Below, piece by piece: positions 1 to 7,400 of a DNA stretch of 37,825 bases. The stretch is from Corynebacterium curieae (GTDB lineage Bacteria > Actinomycetota > Actinomycetes > Mycobacteriales > Mycobacteriaceae). The notes under the pieces were generated by a model. That model was given only the letters and a program-made list of their open reading frames with translations. It ran no database searches and was not told the origin of the DNA. Location of the stretch: contig NZ_JAKMUU010000010.1 of assembly GCF_027570035.1 (NCBI RefSeq), positions 1 through 37,825 of the forward strand, given 5' to 3'. The translations under genes and the position numbers were made by a program. Each line of letters begins with the position of its first letter. Positions within the stretch are counted from its first letter, which is position 1.

Positions 1-65
1 GTTGCAGGTAGGTAAACAGCAGGTCAAAGTTTCCTTATGTCAATGGTGCCCTATTTGCTGAACCG

Positions 66-2018
66 TTGGCCTCGGAGTACTTCGACTACCAGATGCGCGA
101 AGCATTGCTTGCTGCCTGCGACTTCGACTGGTCGACCATTGACGTCTCCGTCTTTGGTTCGTTGTTCCAATTGGTGAAATCGAAGGAAGCGCGCCGCAGC
201 GACGGCGAACACTACACGTCTAAGGCCAACATCATGAAGACCATCGGCCCGCTGTTTTTGGACGAGCTGAGGGCTGAGGCCGATAAGTTGGTGTCTTCTC
301 CGTCGACGTCGGTGGCCGCATTAGAGCGCTTCCGCGACTCCCTGTCTGAGCTGGTATTCGCTGATATGGCTTGTGGTTCTGGAAACTTCCTGCTTCTGGC
401 GTATCGGGAGTTGCGCCGGATTGAAACCGACATCATTGTCGCTATACGCCAGCGCCGCGGTGAAACGGGCATGTCGTTGAATATTGAGTGGGAGCAGAAA
501 CTGTCCATTGGGCAGTTCTACGGCATTGAGCTGAATTGGTGGCCTGCCAAGATTGCTGAGACTGCCATGTTCCTAGTTGACCATCAGGCCAACAAGGAGC
601 TTGCCAACGCTGTGGGTAGGCCTCCGGAGCGGTTGCCGATTAAGATTACCGCGCACATTGTGCACGGCAATGCCCTGCAGCTTGATTGGGCAGACATACT
701 CTCGGCTTCTGCCGCCAAGACGTATATCTTCGGTAACCCGCCGTTTTTGGGGCATGCGACGAGAACTGCTGAACAAGCTCAAGAACTCCGAGACTTGTGG
801 GGCACTAAGGACATTTCACGCTTGGACTACGTCACCGGCTGGCATGCAAAGTGCTTGGATTTCTTTAAGTCCCGAGAGGGTCGTTTTGCGTTTGTCACCA
901 CCAATTCAATTACTCAAGGTGATCAAGTTCCACGGCTATTTGGGCCTATCTTCAAAGCAGGGTGGCGTATTCGTTTCGCTCACCGCACGTTTGCGTGGGA
1001 CTCTGAAGCACCCGGTAAAGCTGCTGTTCACTGCGTCATTGTTGGCTTCGATAAGGAGAGTCAACCACGTCCACGTCTGTGGGATTATCCCGATGTAAAG
1101 GGCGAGCCAGTCTCAGTGGAAGTAGGCCAGTCCATTAATGCCTATTTAGTAGACGGCCCTAATGTTCTTGTCGATAAATCCCGGCATCCTATTTCGTCGG
1201 AAATATCGCCCGCAACTTTTGGAAATATGGCGCGAGATGGCGGCAACCTTCTAGTTGAGGTCGACGAATACGACGAGGTTATGAGTGACCCCGTAGCGGC
1301 AAAGTATGTTCGCCCTTTCCGGGGTAGTCGAGAGCTAATGAACGGCTTAGATCGGTGGTGTCTATGGCTTGTAGATGTAGCACCGTCAGACATTGCCCAG
1401 AGTCCGGTTCTGAAAAAGCGTCTAGAAGCGGTTAAGTCTTTTCGAGCCGACAGTAAAGCGGCAAGTACACGGAAAATGGCTGAAACTCCGCACTTATTCG
1501 GCCAGCGGTCGCAACCGGATACTGATTACCTTTGCCTGCCGAAGGTAGTAAGCGAACGCCGCTCGTATTTCACCGTACAAAGGTATCCATCAAACGTAAT
1601 CGCTTCTGACCTAGTATTCCATGCTCAAGATCCAGACGGCCTGATGTTTGCGCTAGCGTCGTCGTCGATGTTCATTACGTGGCAGAAAAGCATCGGAGGA
1701 CGACTCAAGTCTGATCTCCGTTTTGCTAACACTTTGACGTGGAATACTTTCCCAGTGCCAGAACTCGACGAGAAGACGCGGCAGCGAATTATTAAAGCGG
1801 GCAAGAAGGTGCTCGACGCCCGCGCGCTGCACCCAGAACGCTCGCTGGCCGAGCACTACAACCCACTCGCGATGGCACCGGAACTCATCAAAGCGCATGA
1901 TGCGCTCGACCGCGAGGTGGATAAAGCGTTTGGCGCGCCACGAAAGCTGACAACTGTTCGGCAGCGCCAGGAGCTATTGTTTGCCAATTACGAAAAACTC
2001 ATCTCACACCAGCCCTAG
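66..2018 (+). CDS. MmeI-like (type IIL/IIG) N6-adenine DNA methyltransferase, N-terminally truncated
   Basis: Transfers methyl from SAM to adenine in DNA. Seen: an RSDGEHYTS block near residues 44-52, SAM motif ADMACGSGNFL at 99-109, FYGIELNWWP at 151-160 and catalytic NPPF at 224-227, followed by a long C-terminal region where these enzymes read their target. Full-length family members run about 900 residues with an N-terminal nuclease and helical spacer; that part is missing. In-frame codons upstream of the TTG at 66 (from base 12) still read FPYVNGALFAEP, a conserved family segment, but a TAG at 9-11 closes the frame. The TTG has no ribosome binding site and is a formal start only. The gene is therefore either broken by truncation or frameshift, or continues in another frame left of the window. 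A pseudogene is likely; catalytic residues of the methylase remain. Confidence 0.85.
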   Translation: MASEYFDYQMREALLAACDFDWSTIDVSVFGSLFQLVKSKEARRSDGEHYTSKANIMKTIGPLFLDELRAEADKLVSSPSTSVAALERFRDSLSELVFADMACGSGNFLLLAYRELRRIETDIIVAIRQRRGETGMSLNIEWEQKLSIGQFYGIELNWWPAKIAETAMFLVDHQANKELANAVGRPPERLPIKITAHIVHGNALQLDWADILSASAAKTYIFGNPPFLGHATRTAEQAQELRDLWGTKDISRLDYVTGWHAKCLDFFKSREGRFAFVTTNSITQGDQVPRLFGPIFKAGWRIRFAHRTFAWDSEAPGKAAVHCVIVGFDKESQPRPRLWDYPDVKGEPVSVEVGQSINAYLVDGPNVLVDKSRHPISSEISPATFGNMARDGGNLLVEVDEYDEVMSDPVAAKYVRPFRGSRELMNGLDRWCLWLVDVAPSDIAQSPVLKKRLEAVKSFRADSKAASTRKMAETPHLFGQRSQPDTDYLCLPKVVSERRSYFTVQRYPSNVIASDLVFHAQDPDGLMFALASSSMFITWQKSIGGRLKSDLRFANTLTWNTFPVPELDEKTRQRIIKAGKKVLDARALHPERSLAEHYNPLAMAPELIKAHDALDREVDKAFGAPRKLTTVRQRQELLFANYEKLISHQP

Positions 2019-2025
2019 AAGGCTT

Positions 2026-2097
2026 GATATGTCTTGCCATATGGCGGGACATATGTTTAGGCATATGTTATAGCGTATGTTCCGCCATAGGGCCTAA
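2026..2097. repeat. Six-unit tandem array with 12-bp period (CATATG-N6)
   Basis: Beginning 8 bases after the methyltransferase stop, CATATG or a close variant recurs every 12 bases: GATATG at 2026, CATATG at 2038, 2050 and 2062, CGTATG at 2074, CATAGG at 2086. Superimposed on it, 2040-2055 and 2074-2089 can pair as a 16-bp stem if two G-U pairs are allowed. It could be a protein-binding array or a transcript end for the methyltransferase. Function unknown. Confidence 0.7.
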
Positions 2098-2131
2098 CCC
2101 TGACGTGTCCACTGTCCGGGGGTTAGGCCCG
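2094..2131. repeat. IS3-like end, direct repeat copy 1
   Basis: Contains TGTCCACTGTCCGGGG followed by GTTAGGCCCG; a nearly identical copy in the same orientation lies at 2589-2625. The form TGTCCA..T..GGGG(G)T(C/T)AG resembles terminal inverted repeats of IS3-family (IS150-like) elements. No transposase is present between the copies. The segment 2091-2100 can pair with 2120-2129 (GGCCTAACCC / GGGTTAGGCC), so it also forms a hairpin. Confidence 0.6.
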
Positions 2132-2188
2132 CGTTCACAACGTCGCGGGAAGTACGCGCCCGAACCATCGATAGGCTCGAGACGAATG

Positions 2189-2608
2189 CTAGTAGAGCAC
2201 GGCAGTCATCGGGGAGTTGTTAATTATGGCTGTCTTGGCTTCTAACTCAGCATGTGAAGGGGAAACCTCGATAGGGGAGCTCTTACATCTAATTTTCGTA
2301 TCATGAAAAATACGATAACTAAATCCAACCGTAACCGTCCCACCATCCTTCACTAACGCTTTGTCTCTTCCCCAGTGACAATTGCTTACGATCCCATCGC
2401 ACTCAACGCGCGGGAACGTAAAAATCTTGTGGAACCACCAGCTCACCCAAGTTGGTTTGAAAACCGTGCGGATTTCGCGGCAGTCTACAAAGTTCTCTAC
2501 GTTTTTATCGTCTTCCAACTCTAGGTACCCTTTCTCAACAGGAATGGTCGAAGCACTCACATCAGCTACACTGACCAAAGCAGCATAGCTAACCCCCGAT
2601 GTGTCCAC
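2189..2608 (-). CDS. Hypothetical protein between IS-like direct repeats
   Basis: A 139-codon frame I do not recognise. The central part (about residues 25-110) has alternating hydrophobic and polar residues, several Trp and Phe, and looks like a beta-rich soluble domain rather than a random frame. The local DNA is more AT-rich than its neighbours. The ATG at 2608 lies inside the IS-like repeat copy 2 and lacks a clear ribosome binding site, so the 5' end may be a chance fusion to a truncated gene. No signal peptide or transmembrane segment is seen. It could be a remnant left by insertion-sequence activity; reality of expression is uncertain. Confidence 0.4.
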   Translation of the reverse strand: MDTSGVSYAALVSVADVSASTIPVEKGYLELEDDKNVENFVDCREIRTVFKPTWVSWWFHKIFTFPRVECDGIVSNCHWGRDKALVKDGGTVTVGFSYRIFHDTKIRCKSSPIEVSPSHAELEAKTAIINNSPMTAVLY

Positions 2609-2625
2609 TGTCCGGGGTCAGGCCC
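2589..2625. repeat. IS3-like end, direct repeat copy 2
   Basis: Second copy of the TGTCCACTGTCCGGGG repeat, here followed by TCAGGCCCG, in the same orientation as the copy at 2094-2131. Two ends in the same orientation cannot bound one intact element, so these are probably solo ends left after deletion, or recombination substrates. Confidence 0.6.
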
Positions 2626-2752
2626 GTGGTTGTTGTGGGGTGTTTTGGTGGCAACCAAATCTTTGATTTGGGCGGCAGCCCAACGAGCCGTAAGGCGAGG
2701 CGGGAGCATAAACAGTAACCCGTAGTGAACGGTTTTGTTGGTTGATCAGCTG

Positions 2753-2838
2753 GGGATATAGATCTACAGGGATATAGTTATAAGCCACCTGGGAAAATAG
2801 GTAAACCCGCAGGTAAAACCCTGTGTATAAGTGCCTTT
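2753..2838. other. AT-rich segment of the replication origin
   Basis: Lies directly left of the iterons. GGGATATAG occurs twice (2753-2761 and 2769-2777), AGGTAAA occurs twice 12 bases apart (2799 and 2811), and TGTGTATAA at 2822-2830 is one base from the DnaA box TGTGGATAA. AT-richness next to iterons is typical of the region opened at plasmid origins. The stretch 2626-2752 holds only a small hairpin (CCAAATC at 2655-2661 with GATTTGG at 2665-2671); I see no gene there. Confidence 0.55.
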
Positions 2839-3018
2839 ATGTGTCAACTTATGCGCAGGCATGTGTCAACTTATGCGCAGGCATGTGTCAACTTATGCGC
2901 AGGCATGTGTCAACTTATGCGCAGGCTCTTTTTCTGTGTGTCAACTTATGCGCAGGTTGAGCTGGGAGAACCTGCCATGTGTCAACTTATGCGCAGGCAT
3001 GTGTCAACTTATGCGCAG
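2839..3018. repeat. oriV: Seven iterons, probable RepA-binding origin
   Basis: The core TGTCAACTTATGCGCAGG occurs seven times. Four copies abut as perfect 22-bp units at 2839, 2861, 2883 and 2905. Copy five begins near 2937, and copies six and seven at 2977 and 2999 are again adjacent. The 22-bp period is two helical turns, as expected for iterons bound by a Rep initiator. They lie 3' of repA, not upstream, with the repA terminator between. A short open frame crosses the array but simply encodes the repeat and is not a gene. Confidence 0.9.
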
Positions 3019-3097
3019 TAGTCTCATGTGGGTTTCCGTATGGGTAAATCAGCGCAGCCGTATTTTGCGTGAGGGTAAATCTGTGCACGCTGTTTTG

Positions 3098-3126
3098 GGC
3101 AAAAAGAAAGCGCCCCGTAGGGCGCT
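3098..3126 (-). terminator. Rho-independent terminator of repA
   Basis: On the minus strand AGCGCCC (3126-3120) pairs with GGGCGCT (3115-3109) around a 4-base loop and is followed by a T-rich run (TTCTTTTT). It lies 18 bases after the repA stop and separates repA from the iterons. Confidence 0.85.
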
Positions 3127-3143
3127 AGTCTTCCGTGTTCGGT

Positions 3144-4094
3144 TTAGTCGAGTTCGGGGCGCGGTGGCTTCTGGTGAACTGATGGAGCAGTCCTCGTGAC
3201 CGTTACGCCGTCTGTGTTGGCTTCAATTCCCGAGTTCGGCCATACCTTTGAAACTTCTTCGATTGCTTCCTTTGTGCGTCGTCTGAAGTCTCGCATCTGA
3301 GTCGTAGAGGTTATCTCTGAGGTGGCGAAGTTGGCGGCGATCATGTCCCAAGTGAAGGTGTAGGCTTCGCGGTTGTTTTTAGCCAGCCAGTATTGCTTTA
3401 CGGTAAGCCAGATGTAAATGTCCATCGAACGTGGTTTGTTGAGCTCGCGCAGTACATTGAGGTCGATGGGGATGGGGGCTTCGGCAATGTGCTTGAAGAA
3501 CTGGGGGGTTAGGACGAGTTCTGATTCCATGAAGCTTCCCTGGTTGGGGTCGCGGGGGTCGAACCAGAGGTTCCAGTCTTCGAGGATTTGGGTGTTGCGT
3601 CCGCGTGCGTGAACGCCGTCGTCGCTTTGGACAGTGATGAAAGAACCTGCGATGCGTAGGAGCTGCTCGCGGATATTTTTCAGGTTTCCGGTTGCTCCTC
3701 CGGTGCCGCGTCCGGTGATGCCGATTGCTTGGAGGAAGTGGCTCATGGAGTGTCCTAGTGGAATGCGGCAGGCTTCTTCGTGGGTGATTTTTCCTTCTTT
3801 GAGGCGTCCGGCATTAGCTACGGCGCGGGTGATGATATAGGCCATGATGAGCCTGGGGTACTTGCCGTAGGGGACTCCTCGTTGGGAGAGGATGGTGATT
3901 GTTCCCTGTGGGGTTTCGACGGTGCGGTTGTTTCCCTCGGTTTTGCGGTAGGGGAAGAGTGCTTGGACGAATAGTTTAGAGGTGTAGCCGACGTCCTGGG
4001 CTTGGAGGAGTTCTTGTGCGGCGTCGTGTTCTTGCCTGCGGGCTAGTTCTTTGACTGCTTCGAGCTTGGCGCGGCGCTCGTCTCGGGGCTGCAT
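3144..4094 (-). CDS. repA: Plasmid replication initiator RepA (RepA_C family)
   Basis: A 316-aa initiator expected to bind the neighbouring iterons. The RGVPYGKYPRLI block at residues 72-83, preceded by LFVQALFPYR, and the following long helical region with LGHSMSHFLQAIGI match the plasmid-encoded RepA_C family as I know it (typically RxGVPYGxxxRLIxxYLxTxA). The ATG at 4094 follows AAAGGAG at good spacing (GAAAGGAGACTACGACACC before the ATG). Transcription is toward the iterons and ends in the hairpin at 3126-3098. The leader upstream is about 280 bases if the promoter lies at the repeat array near 4400, and it is overlapped by a candidate antisense RNA. No partition genes accompany it in the window. 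Confidence 0.88.
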   Translation of the reverse strand: MQPRDERRAKLEAVKELARRQEHDAAQELLQAQDVGYTSKLFVQALFPYRKTEGNNRTVETPQGTITILSQRGVPYGKYPRLIMAYIITRAVANAGRLKEGKITHEEACRIPLGHSMSHFLQAIGITGRGTGGATGNLKNIREQLLRIAGSFITVQSDDGVHARGRNTQILEDWNLWFDPRDPNQGSFMESELVLTPQFFKHIAEAPIPIDLNVLRELNKPRSMDIYIWLTVKQYWLAKNNREAYTFTWDMIAANFATSEITSTTQMRDFRRRTKEAIEEVSKVWPNSGIEANTDGVTVTRTAPSVHQKPPRPELD

Positions 4095-4123
4095 GGTGTC
4101 GTAGTCTCCTTTCGGACTATCGG

Positions 4124-4195
4124 CACCGACCGTGTTGTGCTTTGCTCACTGTCCGTGTGGAAGTGGTAAAGTCTGAATCGACACGGTCGGTGTCG
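4124..4195. promoter_or_regulatory. Inverted repeats in the repA 5' region
   Basis: CACCGACCGTGT (4124-4135) is repeated inverted as ACACGGTCGGTG (4181-4192). The second copy is itself a palindrome with a 5-base centre (CGACAC at 4179-4184, GTGTCG at 4190-4195). This is a likely operator, for example for autoregulation by RepA; the binding protein is unknown. Confidence 0.55.
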
Positions 4196-4345
4196 TTTTT
4201 CGTTTGGACCCCCGCTAGAGCGCCAACTCTATGATGCGGGGGTTTCCTCGTTTTGAGGAATGTGCGCGCCCTGGACTTGAACCGAGGGTGTGTGCCGCTC
4301 GCGCTGCGCACCCCATGAGTGTGGGGTGCGGCTTTTTATTTTCTC
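4179..4345 (+). ncRNA. Candidate antisense (countertranscribed) RNA opposite the repA leader
   Basis: Plus-strand signals frame a short RNA with no coding capacity: an extended -10 (TGG followed by TAAAGT, 4164-4172) predicts a start near 4179, and a strong intrinsic terminator ends it at about 4342. Between them lie a long stem (ACCCCCGCTAGAG from 4208 with CTCTA and GCGGGGGT to 4243) and a second hairpin (TTCCTC 4244-4249, GAGGAA 4255-4260). It is antisense to the presumed repA leader, the classical arrangement for copy-number control. No plus-strand gene lies upstream that would otherwise need this terminator. Promoter strength and transcript are inferred. Confidence 0.55.
4307..4342 (+). 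terminator. Intrinsic terminator of the candidate antisense RNA
   Basis: CGCACCCCA (4307-4315) pairs with TGGGGTGCG (4322-4330), followed by GC and TTTTTATTTT. A textbook plus-strand terminator. Confidence 0.8.
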
Positions 4346-4349
4346 CGCC

Positions 4350-4377
4350 TATTAAATCACACCGGTGTGATTTAATA
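4350..4377. promoter_or_regulatory. 28-bp perfect palindrome, probable operator
   Basis: The half-site TATTAAATCACACC is followed immediately by its exact reverse complement, centred between 4363 and 4364. Perfect symmetry without a loop indicates a dimeric DNA-binding protein rather than an RNA hairpin. It sits where repA transcription would start if the 9-bp repeats at 4400-4440 mark the promoter. Confidence 0.75.
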
Positions 4378-4399
4378 GCTGGAATTTCGCAGGAAGGTC

Positions 4400-4440
4400 T
4401 GCGCGTGTTGCGTGTTCTGCGTTCATTGTACATGCTGCGT
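4400..4440 (-). promoter_or_regulatory. 9-bp-period (A/G)CGCA direct repeats upstream of repA (array C)
   Basis: On the minus strand GCGCA or ACGCA begins every 9 bases: plus-strand TGCGC at 4400 and TGCGT at 4409, 4418 and 4436, with 4427 degenerate but in register. The same motif, period and orientation relative to the downstream gene appear at 10851-10891 and 11468-11499. Confidence 0.65.
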
Positions 4441-4451
4441 TGAGGGGTGTG

Positions 4452-7400
4452 CTACAGCTCATTTCCGTTATCGTCCTCTTGTTCTTCGTCTAGGGGCTGG
4501 GATGAGTTTTCTTCTTGGCCGTCACTGTGGGGGCTATTGCTTGTTTCATCTCCAAGGCCGAGTCCGTCGAGGAAGTCCATGCTTGTCTGTGCTTCGGGGT
4601 GAAGTTCAGGGTCGGCAGGAGGATCCATAAGTGCAGTGTCTCCTGCTGTGTGGGAGATGGGTTTGCTGTCTGGGTGGCAGATCATTCCTGTATCGCGCAT
4701 GAACCCGGTGGGGTTGAGCTCTAGGGAGTAGCCGGGGCTGCGCCCTTTGCTGGCGAGTCGGCTGGCATATTCTTGGCGTCGGCGAACTTCTGCGTCGGAG
4801 GCGTCGAAGTCAGCCAGGCGTTGAGTGACCGTGTTGAGTTCTTTGCGAGCCGAGTCCAGCTGGTCTTGCTGGGGGAAGGACTCTGGGTCCCCGAGTTGGT
4901 CAATATCGTCGATTGTTTGCTGATGGTTGGTGATGTCTGCGCGGGTTTGGTCAACGCGGTCGGGGGCTGAGCGCACCGTATTTTCTAGCTGGGTGAGCAG
5001 TCCGCTTTGTTTGTTCTTGATTTCTTCAGGAGTAATGCCCGAGTGCGCGTAGGTGGGGTCAATGACCCATTTTTCAATGGCGTCACGGCCTACTTGCCCG
5101 AAGTCGGATTTAACCTGAACGCTGCCATTAATCGCGTCGAAACGTGCCGCAAACGAGATTCCAGCGATAGTACCTACTGGCTGGTAGTCGGTGCTGCGCG
5201 AGTCTTTGACCTCTTTGAGACGGTTAATAAGGGCGCTAGTGGCTTCTTCGCGGGAGTCTTGATGGGAGTTGTTGATATTCCAGGTGCGCTCCTTTGAGTC
5301 GGTGTCTGCCCATTGTTCTGCTTGGTCTACTAGTCCTTCGGTTCGGTCTAGGCGTCGTTGGGCGCGGGCGAGGCCTTCTTGTGCTTGCCTGCGGGTGAGA
5401 ACGTTGGATTCGGCGAGTGCTGTGTGTTCATCGGCGGCAGCTTCGAGCTTTTCTACCTGTTTGGTGAGCTCTGCTTTGCGCACGAAGTCAGGGTTTCCGG
5501 TAGCGATAGCCTTGTTTTGGGCCATGGCTTCTAGGTCGTTGTCTTCGAGCGGGGCAATTGAGCGCATGGAGCGGTCAGCATTCCAGAATTGGTTGGTAAA
5601 CCGGCCTTTGCGCTCGATAGTGGCCCAAGAATGCCCGTCGTAGGTGCCGCGTCCAACGTAGGTATAGCGGGCGACTTCGTCGTTCTGGTTGCCTTGGCGG
5701 AAGAAACGTCCGTCCTGCTGCTCTAGGTCGGCAGGACGCCAGGGAACGTCTACGTGGTGGATAGCAACGCCGCGAGATTGGATATTTGCGCCGGTTCCTA
5801 GCTTGGCCGTATTGGCAATAAGCACATCGACTTTGCCGTTATTGCAGTCGTCAAAAAGCTGGGTGCGCTTATTATCCCAGTCGTGGATAAAGCGAATGCG
5901 GTCTTTATCCATGCCGGCTTCGACAAGCTGGTCGCGGATTGCCTCATACATGGAGAATGACCCGTCAGGCTTGGGCACTCCCTTATCGCAGAAAATAAGC
6001 TGTAGACCACCACGATTAGGCGAAATATTGCCCTGCTGGTCGGTGTACTCGTTGTCTTTATTGTCCTGCCACTCGCGCACGACGTTTTGGACAACAGCAT
6101 GAACTCGACCGACACCTTGGGCGGGCGGAAGGTTAGCCAATTCTGGCGAGAGCGTGGCGTTTTTGCCGTCGCTCATAATCTTTAGGGCATTGTCGATTTT
6201 GGGGTTGTCTGGCTGATTATCTTCGCGCCAGGAAAGATCTTGAATTAAGTCCTTGGTTTCTTGGTCTACGTCGAATTCCACGACGGTAGTCTCACCGCCT
6301 TTAATGCTGGGTAGCTTGCGCGGAATATCGTCGCGGGTGATGGTGTCGGCCATGGGCGCGCACATTTGGGCCAGCTCTGCAAGGTTTTCATAGCTGGCAA
6401 TGCGGGTTTGTGGCTTGATTTTATTGCCAGCGGTAAAGCCAATTTCGCTGCGCTTCGAGGTGAAGTTTTGCGCCCAGGAGTTCACACCATGCATGCCTGC
6501 TTCGTGGAGAAGATCGGGCCGAAGATAGTTGAGCATGGTGTAGATTTCGGCGATGGAATTGGCAATAGGCGTACCAGTGGCAAAGGTGGCAATAGGATGG
6601 TCGCTGCCTTTTTCTCCGCGTAGGTAGCGCAGTTTCACGTCGAGGTCAGTAGCGCGGTCAGAGCCTTCTTCGGCAAGGTCAGCCAGCTTGGATACGCGCC
6701 GGAGGTTTTTATAATTGTGGGCCTCGTCGACAATGATGTAGTCGCCGCGCGTTTGATCCCAAGGGATTGTGTCGCCGCGAGAAATCTTGTCGATTTTTTG
6801 GTTCATGCTCTGCTCGAACTTGTCGCGCTTTTGCTCGATTCGGCGCGTGTTATCGCGGCGGGTCTGCTCGTCTACCTCGTTGTCTTGGATTTCCTGCAGG
6901 TCGCGCTCGAACTCGTCTAAGACGCTGTCGCGGTAGTCGCGCAGGTAGTCAGCGGACATGCTCATCTCACCGAACGAGCTCATAGAGACAATGACTAGCT
7001 CCCAGTCATTGGCTGCGGCTTGGGCAAGAAGACGCTGACGGTCATCTTTGCGGCTGCTGCCACTGCGGGTTTCTACCAGCATATTCGCACCGGGGAACCA
7101 CTGCTTTGCCTCAATTCCTACCTGCTCTACGAGGTGGTTAGGAACCACCATCCAAGGCTGTTTAGCAACGCCGAGGCGCTTTAGCTCCATGGCACCCATG
7201 AGCATGCTGCCGGTTTTACCGGCACCGACAACGTGGTTTAGCAGCACACCTGGTTCGTTGAGCATGCGCTCGACTGCGTTGAGCTGATATGGGTAGGGCT
7301 TGTAGCGGTCGCTAATGCCTGCAATCTCGCGGCGAGAACCGTCATAGCTGGGGGCAACAACACCATTGAGCGTGCGGTTATAGACGTCAACTAGGCGCTC

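Noticed and set aside
2831..3199. Open frames through the iteron array encoding Cys/Gln/Leu/Met/Arg repeats
   Set aside because: The protein repeat is only the translation of the 22-bp iterons. There is no ribosome binding site or protein-like sequence outside them.
4262..4290. tRNA-like T-arm (GGTTCAAGTCC on the minus strand)
   Set aside because: No matching acceptor, D or anticodon arm at tRNA distances, and the T-stem has a mismatch. The segment is better explained as part of the structured RNA region.
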